A DNA stretch of 64,000 bases from Lethocerus indicus. Its lineage: Eukaryota; Arthropoda; Insecta; Hemiptera; Belostomatidae. Below are positions 49,789-63,792 of the stretch, one piece after another. Positions within the stretch are counted from its first letter, which is position 1. The number at the start of each line of letters is the position of its first letter. The stretch lies in assembly GCA_019843655.1 (NCBI GenBank), contig JACDQD010000011.1, positions 9,528,604-9,592,603 of the forward strand, written 5' to 3'. Below the pieces are notes generated by a model that made no database searches, was not told the DNA's origin, and saw only the letters and a list, made by a program, of their open reading frames with translations. Position numbers and translations under genes: made by a program.

Positions 49789-50108
49789 CCAAGCCCCGAA
49801 CTATTTCCCCGAGGTATCAGGATCGTCGACCTCCTGTGGCCTCATGTTCTCCTAATACAAAAATCGGTTTTTGGCGCAAGTTCGATATATTTAGCGGGTT
49901 CGAATTTTAGAAAAGCGTTCAAATAGTGATAATCAGGATTCTTCTGGAAGTCATTAGGCACCAAATAATTAATTAATTAACACAAAAAATATATTTGCAT
50001 ATATTTGTAAATAATATTTTTCGTAAAAATCGAAATTTGTATCAGGAGAACAAGGCGCCGCAGGAGGTCGACGATCCTGATACCTCGGGGAAATAGTTCG
50101 GGGTTTGG

Positions 50109-50246
50109 CCGCTAGATGGCGCGGGCGGTACCGTTCGTCGACGGAATCGCCGAACTAATGTTAATCGGTTCAGCAGGCCGCCGCTAGATGGCGTGGCCAA
50201 CACATAAACGGAAGGCCGAGGTTCGCCGGTTCGCCGCTAGATGGCG
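50109..50246 (+). promoter_or_regulatory. Three CTCF-like motifs in arm 2
   Basis: CCGCTAGATGGCGC at 50109-50122, and CCGCTAGATGGCG at 50181-50193 and 50234-50246. They mirror the arm 1 sites, so the two triplets point away from each other. A fourth related site (GCCGCCCTCTA) lies reversed near 50274-50284. Confidence 0.5.
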
Positions 50247-50932
50247 TGGGCGGTACCGTCGGCGGAATTCACCGCCGCCCTCTATTGGCCCCGGGTCTAA
50301 CTATTTGCCCGATGTATCAGGATCGTCGACCTCCTGTGGCGCCTTGTTCTCCTGATACAAAAATCGGTTTTTAGCCCGACCCGGATAATTTTTACGCTAA
50401 TTACTCTTTCCAAAAATGTTGTTGAAAATACTATTGAGCATACTTCTGAGTATTGGTTGGTAGTCAGAGGTAAAAAAAAGCACAATATTTTTAAATACTA
50501 TAAACACTTTTTTAAAGCAGTTTCTGCTTTTAATTTGTTTTTATTATTAACTTAAATTTGCATATTATTTTCCCTACCTTAATGCTGTACTTTAAATTGA
50601 TATTTTATCGTTATATATACTACACAATTGACAACTTTGGTCCTTATGCACTTTACCAGTTTTGAATTGTAGTAATATATATATTAGTAGTTTTTTTATA
50701 GCAGTTGTGTTTGATCTTTAGTTATTTAATATTCATAATTGACTTATGGCTCTACTCTCCTAATATTTAGTTGTGACAGCCAACTTCAGAGACTTCAGGG
50801 GGATCTGATGCCAAAGAGAGATCTCAGAATCGATCAAGGGGAATATCTGGACAATGTGGATGGATTAAAAATAAATGTTATTTAAATTTTGTAAAAAATA
50901 AAAATACAGACTATATAATATATGTCAATACA

Positions 50933-50938
50933 TTTATT
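50933..50938 (-). terminator. Candidate polyadenylation signal of the Cep295-like gene
   Basis: AATAAA on the - strand, about 295 nt beyond the stop codon at 51232-51234. Confidence 0.5.
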
Positions 50939-51231
50939 ACAACACTTATTAAACAACATTTATTAAAATTCATAACGTAATGTAAAATGCAAAATTAGAC
51001 ATTGCTGAAATATGCTAAAACTAACTTGAGAAATTAAACAAAATAGTAATTTATATATATTGCACTTTAAAAGTTCATTCCATCAACAACAATAATCATA
51101 CTCTATACATTATTAACAGTACGTAGAAAATGATCTGACTATGACGCTCGTTTATGTACATTTATCAATTATATATTTCAAGTTCATGAATAAATATATC
51201 ACAACTGTATATGCAGTAAAGGTGCAATTGT

Positions 51232-54200
51232 CTAGTATTTATCTTTAACCTTGTCGGGCGGGAGTAAAGACGGTGCGACAAGAGTTAGACTGGGCGGTGT
51301 GAGACTCCAGGTATCGGTTCTGCTGCCCGAACTCGCAGAACCGGTGACAGAGGACAGCTCGCTGCTCCCGAAACTGACCTGACCCAATACGGGCTTAGGA
51401 CAGTGATTCTGCGCCCTCTTGATCGGAGTCGAATGCTTATACCTGGAGTATCTGCCGGAGGACTTCTCGCAGGGCTTGTCCCTGGCGTCGGCGGCCTCGG
51501 GACTCGGCGTGCTCGGGCTCAGCCGCTTCGCCTCCTTGATCTTCCTCAGCGTCGTCCACGCCCAAGCGATGCCCAGGCTGCGGAACACCTCTTCCAGGTT
51601 CTCCGAAGAGGATTCGGTCAACGCGCCCTTACCGCCGAGCAGCGAACAATTGGACAAGTCCGATATGATCGAGAGGCTCGACTCGTCGCATTTCGAATTC
51701 GCCGATCCCCCGTTTCGCTCTCTGCTAGGTCCCGGAACCGCGTATTTCTCCATATTCGCGTACTCCTCCTCCCTCGTCACCGGAGGCCTCTTGGGCGAAC
51801 ACGGCGCTATCGAGGACAGATCCAAGTCTGCTTCGGAACTCGCGCACGAATACAGTTCGCGCTCTTTCAACTCGGGAGACGTCCTCGGCGGTCGCTCTGT
51901 CCCCCTCTCGCTCAACACGACCGACTGCTGATAGTGCGAAGTGGAAGGAGTTTCAGCTTCAGCTATTGCCGACAGCTCGTGTGGCACTGCCGAAGGGATA
52001 TGTTTCCTGAAAAAGGAATACAGAGTGAATTCATTAAAGTTAACCGTCTTCGAATAATTTTATCCTCCTGGATGCTAACACGAACTGGAAGACATTTTTC
52101 TGTCCTCCAATGATTCCGGGCCGAAAATACACACAAAATAGTAACACTGATTTAATAAAAAAAGTTTCTAAATTTGCAAACCAGTGACTCTCAACACTGC
52201 CTCAAACATTTCAGGATGTTACTTATTTTATATATACGTTATAGACCCTTTTAAAATAATAATTCTTTGTTATTATCATTCTTTTTAGAAAAAACTTAGT
52301 TCTCTACAATAAAAGTGACATATTATATTTAAAATATATGAGAAATAGTTCAACATACCTGTTTTGTGGTAGGCGAGGGGTTGGAATACCGTAGAACTTA
52401 TTAACCTCTGATAAATGTAAACAACTGTTATTGTACAAAAAAAATATAAAATGATTTACAAACCTCAGGTTAATACCCTGAAGAGTGGAAGGAGGTTTAG
52501 GCCTGACACGATCGGCCGGCTTCACACCGTTCCCCGTATCCGGTTTCGGCAATATGTCCAACGTCAAGCCCAACGCCGCTATGTCCTCCTGGTTGAGATT
52601 GGGCCTCTGCAGGTTCCAGGCGAAATTGTACTGTTTGTCCTTCGAATAGTCCGGAGGGCACTGGCTGTGGCGGCGGCGGCCGCCGTTCGAGTCTTCGAGG
52701 GTGCGTTCGGGCCTCGGGTAGAGCCCGCTCCGCGCGGCCCCCACAATCGAATCGCTTATCTTCAGACTCTCGTCGATTTGGCGCGGTATTCCCATGTACG
52801 AGGAATTGTCGAAACCGGGGCCGTCGTGCGAGGCGGGCGCCAACTTGAGACCGTCGATCATTCTGGCCAGAGCGTCGATTCTGCGCGAGTACCTCTCGGC
52901 CAGATCGGCGAACTGTCCGGTCTCGTCGCTTTCCCAAGAGTTATCCTGCGATTTTCCGGCCGGCGAATCGGTCCCGACCTGCTTATTTTCGGTACAGACC
53001 CGTCTTGCACCGGTCGCCGGATGATAGGGCCTCTCAAACTCAGAAATTGTCCGGTGATCCTCAGCTCTCCTGAAATCCGCATTATAATTCGGTCGATGGC
53101 CGGCATAAAACTGCTCCTCGTTTCTCCTGCGATCCGCAGTACAAACATCATTAATTCTGTTAACAATATCGCTGTTGATCGAAACGTCGCTGACTGATTC
53201 GCTCAAATTATCTATGCTCTCCCTGCTCATCGCAAGAAGTCTGAGAATGTACTGTTTGAGATTCGGGTTTTTATTTTTCATTTCGATTTTATTCAGTATA
53301 TTATTGAGCAGATCCTTCTGTTTGGGGCTGAGATGTTCGGGCGGACTATAATACGAAGTGCTTGTCGAGCCGCTATTCTCCCTACTGTTCGCGTTGGTCT
53401 TACTCTGCCACTCTGCAGTCGACTTTACGTCATGTGGCGTCATATCCAAGTGACCGTCGCCAGCTGTCGGCCTCGACCCTTCGACCGTCTTCCTCGGCGA
53501 CTTTGTCCTCTTTTCCCTTTTTTCGGCGACTTTAATTATCAACTTGATTCCTTCGAAGCTGGAATAAGAAGTTTCTGAATTTTCTATCGAGTCCTGAGAA
53601 TTCTCCTCGCCGCCGCCTTCTTCTTCTTCTTTGCGCGACGTCGCTTCCCGTTTTTCAAACACTTCCGAATCGTCCGGATCGGTCGAACTGTCTTTATTGA
53701 GCAGATTCTCTTTGACGTACTGTTTACTCATGATCTGTTTACCTTTGGGCGTCCTCTTCATCGAAGTCCTTTTCACGGGAATCTTCTTGGGACTCTCCGG
53801 CCTTAGCGTTTTACTTTCGGGCCTATCGACATCAACCTGCTCCAGAGGCGGTTCTTCGCACACCTCATCCGCACTTGAAATCCTCTCTTGCTCGTGAGAA
53901 TTGTAACTGGGTTCAGGAGAATTGTTGTTCGGTCTATGAGAGTCATAACACGGTTCTTGCAATTCAGGTTCATCAGAAACACGGTTGTCATCCTTTAAAG
54001 GATCCTTAATCCATTCAGGTATTTCTATATCATCGACAGATTCATCCTTATTTTCAGTGTGTTTGCAACAGGCCGCATTCCAATCAAATTCCTTCAATTG
54101 CTTGTTCAATAATTCGCTTCTTTTCTTCTGTACCGCCTCCAATAATTTTTTGAGAGAATTGTCAGTCACTCCATTCACACAATTTGGAGATTCAGTCTTT

Positions 54201-57200
54201 TCCATGGGAAATTTAATATGATGTTTAATTGGTACGTAAGGATTCACCGGTTCTGCAACTTCCCTTTCAAAATGCTGATGCTTTGGTGGTGATGGCTGAC
54301 GTTTTTCTGAAAATAAAAATTCAGATATAACAAACTTCAAAATTGATACTACAACAATATACTATTTCGATTAAACAAAATTTTAAATGATTTAAACCTA
54401 AGATACATAAGTGACAATTACTCTAGAATAGATGATCACAAATTACATTTATTGCAAATAAGAGATACTGCACAGCATGAAAATGAGGTTCTAACTTGGT
54501 ACATTACTTCTTTGAAACCAACAAATTGCAAAAATGTAATAATCACCTTCTGGTCCCTTTCTGCACAATACGCTCACATCAAATTTTTCCTTTGGTTCAC
54601 TCTTGCTTTTAGTCTTTCCAGGCTGAAAAAAACAGAATAAAATAAAACATTTTATTGTTCAAAAACGGTCCAACTTCATTAATCTTTTTGGAAAAAGCTT
54701 GAAATTAGGGTTTTACTTTAACTTTCTTGCCTGTTGGTAATGATTTGTAACAGAAAATTGTAAATGTTCAAGAACATTAAAAACCATTATAAAACCATCT
54801 TCATTCATAAATTAACAATAAAGAATTTTTCTACCATCATTTTTTTGCAATCTTCTGACGGCATTCCAACTGTTAATATGTAGCTTAAATTACATGCTTT
54901 CTCATCTGTTTTTTATCAAACTTCAAACACTCAAAAAAATCTATAGGTAGGAGAGTTGAAGAAGGACAATAAATAGATGATTACCGTATTTCTGTGAGAG
55001 TTCAGCCTTCGCATTCTTTCCTCACGGTCGAGACTCGTCAATTCTTGAAGCATGGTCGAGAACTCCTTCTTCAGGTGTTCCTTGTTAAGCGCCTGTTTGC
55101 CCCTCATTTGGGCACGGTTTGTTGCACTATCCAAATTGGCCTTGTACACTCTTCCACCTTCCTCCCTCAGGGTCTGAGGGCTTAACTCTACCTGTTGTAA
55201 ACAAATAAACAATTAATCATTTTAAAAAAATGTAAAATCGCATTTATTATTTTATGTGTAACCAATAAATGCTTATTTCAATAAATAACAATAATAAAAT
55301 GATTTCATTTATAATAATATTAATGCACCATTTAATATGAATATAAAAAGATTTCCATTCTTTATATTCTTTAAAAAAATAATATTAAGAAAGACAAAAT
55401 CCTTCCTTTATGATGCATACAAAATTTAAATATTTTCCCTGTTTACAATACAGAAATCAACTAGAAAAATTATTTCAATCATTAATTTTCCCATGTAATT
55501 ATACAAAAGAATATTTCAAGGACTTAAATTAAACTTAAAAATATTAATTCTTTTTTTATATAATCAGAAAGCGATAATAATATTTATTTTGTATTCCTCC
55601 ATATTTAGCGTTTATAATTTCCAATATTTGCATGAAACATCTTTAAAAACAAAGGCTTAGTGAGTAAGAAACAAAACATAAAGTGGACTATTCAGTATTG
55701 GGAAGATCTGAACTAGTGTGTCTGAACTATTAAGACAGAATATTAAAATCCAACATTTTATACAGAAAATAGTTAAATTTGCAATCCTTTCGGTTTTTAT
55801 TATCTGTTTAAAGCAATTCTACCTGTTCATATTTGGATTGGATGCAAGTGACGCTGTTGGTGGGCCTGAGGTACTCGTTGCAAGTGGCGCCGCTGTGCTC
55901 GTAGACTGAGATAAATTTCTGCCGATTTGGACGTCTATAGCTCGCCTGTGACCTGGGAGGCCACGTCACGTTGGAGTCGGCGCTATCATCAGAGTTATAA
56001 TCGCACTCGGATATATTGTGCTTTCGCCTGAACAAAAATAAAATAATCGATCAGAAATCAAATATGAATAAATTCCGAGATATAAACTTCACCCAACGTG
56101 TAAATACATGTTAAAATTGTCTAATATATATGTATATATAAACACGTAACAAACATCAGCCAAACAATGAAAGTTGAGTATATATATGCACAACAGTTTG
56201 TAATAGGATATCACAATAATACTATAATATTAGCATTATAGCGTATATAGTATAAATTCAACTAAGTTTGTTGCAAATTACATTCAATATTTAGTATTTT
56301 TAATTATTTTAAAGGTGTTTACGACAATTACTTTTAGACAAAAATTTCAGGACATATTCTCTATAACAGATTCTATTTTTATCACAAAAAGGTACCCGGT
56401 GGGAGTAGGATTTTCAATTGTACAAGGGCTCTTGTTCCTTTGGTCGGAATGCTTCGCTGAATCGGTCCCCTGTTTAGCGTCCGGGGATGAGCATCCAAAG
56501 TCGCCAGGGACGTCTTCGAACCTCAACACCTTAGAGGGCAACACTTCTCGAACGGTCTGACCCCATACGGCTCCTTCCTCTCGGCAATCTTCTTCCGACA
56601 ACGGCACTTCCGTCCCTGTCGACGCCTCGGCAAAATTTCTCCCGAGCCCGTCCTGGACTTCGCGAGGCAGTACGGCACGAATTTCTGAGGCCAACGTCAT
56701 CCTGTTCCTCTTCACGACTTTACTTTTACACGGTGAAGAAGAGCTCCTGTAAAAATGTCGGTCTTAAATATTTTACAATATTATCTATTGATACACGATT
56801 ACATCTATATACGCACTGATATTTTATTTTGTAACAGTTCTTTTAAAGCATTTAAAAAATAATAAATAGAAGAAGATAATTATGAATAAAAGAAACTCTA
56901 GTCCCTACTCTGAATTTAAAATATAATTATGTCGGATTTAATTTTAATTTATTAATAAGTCCCGTATAGGAAATAAAAATGTATAATTTAATTAATATTA
57001 ATTTTTTATACATTAAACCGTACGATTAATGAATATGCAATTAATTTTAATCTGTTTTTGTTAAATTTATTTTTAATTTGAATTAAATAAATACCCCCGA
57101 TGAACTATAAATTAACTGGACGATGAGTTAATTAAAATTGAAATAGCCTGTCCGTCAGCTTTGAAATTAAATGATTAACTCCATTATCACTAAGTTAAAA

Positions 57201-58482
57201 AAAATAAAATCCTAAATACTAAATAGAAAAAATCCATTAATAACAAAACAGCATACTTTGTAATTTTTGGTTTTTTCGATTTTACAGGCAAGGTTGAAGG
57301 CGGCTTTGGCTTTGAGGCGACCAGTTGAGCACGGATGTTTTCTAAATTCCTCGCCATTTCTTTACACTTCTGCGCTGCTTCATTCTTATTCCGATTCGCC
57401 ACTTTTTCCTCCTGCACTTTTCTCATGGCCACTTCACCTCTAGCCCTCGATAAAGCAGCCATCAGTTCTTGTTGTTCTCTTAAAATGGTCCCTTCTTCCG
57501 GCTATAATTAAAGAAATTTATTATTTACTGATAGGTCCATTAGTATAATTTCATGTAGTAATTATTAATGCATGTATATATCAACACAAATAATACAATA
57601 AAATCCCCTAAAAAATGTATTACATCTCCTAGTGGGACGTATTCCCTAGTTTTCTCTGTATTTATCATACGTTATTATATTAAAGCAACATCTCAAATTA
57701 TTAATGCTGCTTCAATTATTTAAAGAAAATAAGTTAAATAAATGGTAAATTAAACAACAGCTAAAATTTGAATTGGTTTAGAACATTATGGTAATTAAAT
57801 AAAAATAAATGTAAATAACCAACACATTTTTTCAATTACTAAAACTTGATATAATGTAAATTATATACCTGTTCTTGTGCATTTTTGTGCCCACTACCAA
57901 ACTCTGCCAGACAACCTTCATACTTCCTGTTCAATTTATTCAGCTGGCATTGTTTCCACTGCTCGAGTTCGTTGACGCATTTCACTTCCCTTTCTTTTGA
58001 AATTCCTTCTTTCTCGCATTTCACTTTGTTTCTCAGCGAGCATGCTAAGTCCTTCGCCTGCTGTCTGACCTGATAGATTTGATATGAAAATTACTGTTAT
58101 TATTCTGGAATGCGTTCTATAATAGTATAGGGATCCAAACAGCTTACTAAAATTCAAGATGCCTTCATACATTATTTGATTGTTGGTTTATATGGAATAA
58201 ATAGTGTTTATATGCGTCCAAACAAAATATTGTCCTATATAGAATATTGAGTTTGGTCCAACAATGAATACTCATTGTTATTACTAATTCTAACTCGCGA
58301 ATTAATTTATATTTATTACGGAAATTAATGAGACGAGTAAATATTTGAATCCATACCTGCAGCAGTCTGAGTTTTCTCCGGCGTTCCCATTCCTGTCTCT
58401 TGGCGGACTCCACGTCTGTCAGAAGTATATTGGTGCGCTTGACGGTAACTGGGTTGTTCGATGCGTTAACGCGTACGGCCAT
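51232..58482 (-). CDS. Cep295: Centrosomal protein Cep295/Ana1-like
   Basis: Expected to act in centriole maturation and centriole-to-centrosome conversion (known for human CEP295 and Drosophila Ana1). Nine - strand exons: 58482-58357, 58069-57869, 57501-57257, 56746-56396, 56027-55823, 55191-54985, 54622-54547, 54306-52464 and 52006-51232. All phases match and no frame break is needed; the total is 4029 nt, 1342 residues. The assignment rests on the N-terminus: EWERRRKLRLLQVRQQAKDL closely matches the YERRRKLRLLQVREQ block of CEP295. Charged coiled-coil-like segments follow (KCKEMARNLENIRAQL, LDREERMRRLNSHRN). The middle is long, polar and probably disordered. Exon 9 ends with a compact block, LEEVFRSLGIAWAWTTLRKI, near the C-terminus. 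It is shorter than human CEP295. Intron 6 has few landmarks; intron 8 holds a foldback fragment. The middle and C-terminus I do not recognise beyond this context. Confidence 0.82.
52352..52397 (+). repeat. Foldback repeat family, copy F (outer arm end)
   Basis: AACATACCTGTTTTGTGG then GCGAGGGGTTGGAATACCGT, the outer end of the arm seen at 32536. It lies in the last intron of the Cep295-like gene. On that gene's coding strand it reads YGIPTPRLPQNRYV in an open frame continuous with exon 8 read-through. Confidence 0.65.
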
Positions 58483-59040
58483 TGTTATTTCGCGTATAAA
58501 TAATAAAAAATTATTTCATATCATGATTATATTTCTAGACGACTAAAGAACAGTAATTAAAACACATTTCAAACGCCGGACCTGAATTCGAACGACTCCA
58601 TCTCCAGTAACCGTCAAAATCATATGTTGGATCGTCCGAAATTATCTTGAATCGACAGTGATGCCAACACAACATAAAAATTGAATTGTCGCCGCAAAAA
58701 TTGGTCAATGAGTTATTTTTAATTATCCCGAATGTTCTTATATTAATACAAATAATTAATATCAATTATAAATACTATGATATATTTATTTTCTATTTAA
58801 AAGTTCATTAGATTAATTATTATTAAATCAAAATTTAGAATCATACTCATGCTAAGCATACCATAAGTAATGATAATTACCTGCATAAAATTTGAAATAT
58901 TATTCAACTTATAGCTAATTAAATATTGGATACATTTTAGAAGATTCAACTCATTACAATTTATCTTTAAAATAGTATTGTTACCTTCTGAACGGTTACC
59001 TGTTTTGAAAACAAGCACTTTTATAAATGAATTTGAAGTT
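58483..59040. promoter_or_regulatory. Divergent Cep295-ALKBH6 promoter region
   Basis: Only 558 bp separate the two start codons, which are transcribed away from each other, so both 5' UTRs and promoters must lie here or start within it. It is AT-rich with no TATA box I trust, as is usual for housekeeping genes. Confidence 0.6.
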
Positions 59041-61299
<2,259 letters not shown>

Positions 61300-62108
61300 T
61301 CCTGTAATATATTTAAACTGTCATACAATAATTTATTTTGATCTGAATAAATATTGTTTTACAAATAATATTCAGCAAAATGTAAAGAATTTGGCTTTAT
61401 CCTGAGTATGTTTTGTGGTCCCTATTATTTCATCAATTAAGAATGAGACAAGTAAACAAAAGTGTATTATTATAATTTCTAAGAATTTAGTAGATAATAA
61501 ATTTTACAAAAAATACTTATAAGTGTATGTATATTCAGCCCTCTCTGAAAACTATAAACATTAGGTTTATCATTATTAAATAAATCAGTTATTTGAAAAA
61601 AATAAGTCTTATTTAAACTAAAAAATACCGTAGTAATGGACTCTATTAATTAGTTGTCCTGTAATAAAAACATAAATCATTATTACATACATTCTAAAAT
61701 AAAAAAATGCCAATTATATTTGTTCTCTCAACTTAAAACTGGTTAGAATTGGTTCATGTTCATTTAACTAGCAAAATTTTAAATTAAAGTAATTACCTAT
61801 AAATATTTTATTAATTATGTTTCAGATATATATGGTATGAAGAGAGAACATTAATAAAATAATAAAACTGAACCAACACTATATATAAAAATAATGAATA
61901 AACATGTATTTCTGCAATAGTTGTCAAATTTACAATGCTTCAGCAACTCATAAAACTGTTGAGAATCTCAACAAAAATTCACTTATTTTCTAAAACATAC
62001 AAAACCTGAGTAATAAAACAAACTCGAAACCCTTTTTCTAATTGATGTCAAAACTTTACAATGTACTCTGAGCCATACAATAAATCACACTGTTACACCG
62101 GAAAGAAA
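61300..62108. other. Short intergenic region between convergent ALKBH6 and THOC7
   Basis: About 0.8 kb of AT-rich sequence holding both 3' UTRs. I see no other gene or repeat. Confidence 0.7.
61346..61351 (+). terminator. Candidate polyadenylation signal of ALKBH6
   Basis: AATAAA 47 nt after the stop codon. More hexamers follow around 61500 and beyond. Confidence 0.5.
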
Positions 62109-63792
62109 TTAAGATTTACTATCCAAAATCTCTATGTCATCGTCATCAAACGGTTCGAGTGAACTGTCTGTAATATTCACTGTTTCTTCATCAGCTTCAC
62201 TGAGGAAGGACTGCAATTGCTGAAGAGATGAAACCAGTACGTGGAGCTGCTTCCTGCGCATATCGAGCTTCGCTTCCAACTGTTCTCGTTTCTCCTGCAA
62301 TTTAAATTCACAACAGATTTAATTGCAATAAAACAATCCAGATGGGTTGAGAAAAAAAAATTGGTTATCACTAATATTGATATTATAAGGCCTAATTAAT
62401 ACAAATAAATTGAGGGTGCCTCAAATTAATTTATTTATGTTTAATGCAGAAACATAACATAAATAGCTATTAGCACCCAACAACAAATATGATTAAATTA
62501 CTTCCTTGATGACAAAAATAATGTCCATGCAAAGCACTCAGAGATAGTCTATATGGCATTAAGAATATTCCAAATGGTTTTAGTTATATAAAAAATCTTT
62601 ACTTTTATTTGTTTGTATAAAATTGTCAAGAAAATACCTCTTTACTTTATTTTAATATGTTTATGCTTTAGTTATAACAAAATATATGTTTTGGGGTTGT
62701 TTCATGTTAATGCATTGTATTCCACAGAACCCTTTTTCTTTCACACTATTATTGAAGTTTTGTTTCATTGTCCCCTTAACAATAGGCAGCCATTCAATTT
62801 CCTAACAGACAAATGTATAAATATATGTATAAAAATTATATCACTAATTTGTATTAATCTACTGGATCATTCAAATTCAAAAGGATAAAAAATTTATGCA
62901 TTTAATCTCTCTTTGAACCATGATGTATTTTAATACCCCGCTACTAATAAATTAACCTGTTATTCCCAATTTCTGGAGTATTGGTACAGTGAGTACTATA
63001 TGTATAAGAAAACAACATAATGCATTAAAGCTGATTTGTATTAATGCGACAGACAATAGCATTTAAAACTTTGCAATCAGAGTCCAAATGTTACTTGATA
63101 AGAATGTGACTCAACCACTGACAAGTGTACAGCAATGTCAGCACAAATTATATTACTGCACTTGCATGAATTTTAGTATTGTGCAGATATCAATTCTAAC
63201 TACAATAAAAAACCACTCATTATGTGCTAATGAAGATGACCTAATTTTTGTTTCACATATTATTGAATTATTACTACTGAAACATTGTTATACATTGGTC
63301 AGTTGTAATAAAATATTAAACAAGGAGAAATACATTTTAATTAACTGAATAATATTAAAATTTTTCTTCATAAGCTCTTGTTCCAAGTTGCTGTATTTTT
63401 TACTTTTTAATTTATGTAGTGTATAGACATGTCTGTTGGAAGATTCAAAAAATTAAGAATATAAAAAATGAAATATCACCTCTAATGATTTCAATTCTGT
63501 ACGCAGCCACTCCAATTTTTCATTGGTCTCCTTCCTGTCTGGCTGTTCCTTGATGACTTTTGCCAGCACTTCGTACTCGAGCCTATTTTTCTTGACTGTT
63601 TTGGCCTCCTTAAAATCGTCTTTAGTACCGACAATTTCCTCTTTGGCGCGGGCGATGTTCGATTTGATCTGCTGGCTCAGGTTCTCGTAGTTTTCCAATT
63701 CGAGTGAGCTCATCCCGGCCACGACTCTCGATTTAGAGAAGGCGTATTCACATTGGGCAAGCAGCGAAACCATCTGTTCCCTGACTACTTTG
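62109..63792 (-). CDS. THOC7: THO complex subunit 7, 5' exon(s) beyond the window
   Basis: Subunit of the nuclear THO/TREX complex that couples transcription to mRNA export; small and largely coiled coil. Two - strand exons: 63792-63480 (enters one base before a codon, ends phase 0 at GAG|GTGATA) and 62294-62109, together 165 residues; human THOC7 has about 204. Diagnostic blocks are LLAQCEYAFSKSRVVAGMSS, ENYENLSQQI, VKKNRLEYEVLAKVIKEQPD (human RKNRQEYDALAKVIQHHPD) and KLDMRRKQLHVLVSSLQQLQ (human KLELRRKQFHVLLSTIHELQ). The C-terminus is acidic (EPFDDDDIEILDSKS). The missing N-terminus should hold about 35-45 residues. Convergent with ALKBH6. Intron 62295-63479 is AT-rich with nothing else seen. 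Confidence 0.93.

Larger units (their letters stand above)
49412..50470. repeat. Large inverted repeat with clustered CTCF-like motifs
   Basis: Arms of roughly 450 bp (49412-49881 and 50027-50470) are reverse complements of one another with few mismatches, around a 145-bp AT-rich spacer. Each arm is bounded inside and out by the 45-bp palindromic module GTATCAGGAGAAC ... GATCCTGATAC (49535-49579, 49814-49858, 50039-50083, 50314-50358). The GC-rich interior of each arm carries three CCGCTAGATGGCG motifs. AT-rich outer flanks (TTTGGAAAGAGTAATTAGCG) belong to the repeat too. No open frame of note. Confidence 0.85.
48844..51231. other. Intergenic region between convergent genes
   Basis: Holds the 3' UTR of the secreted-protein gene on the left, the Cep295-like 3' UTR on the right, and the 1 kb inverted repeat with CTCF-like motifs between them. 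Sequence at 50768-50880 looks exon-like (an acceptor-like TTAG, then a frame VTANFRDFRGI-stop, then AATAAA), but nothing joins it. Confidence 0.55.

Noticed and set aside
51403..52113. Open frames on the + strand opposite Cep295 exon 9
   Set aside because: Antisense shadows; the - strand frame is phase-consistent with eight other exons.
52451..53197. Long open frame on the + strand opposite Cep295 exon 8
   Set aside because: It is the antisense shadow of a well-supported exon, has no splice or family support, and its composition mirrors the coding strand.
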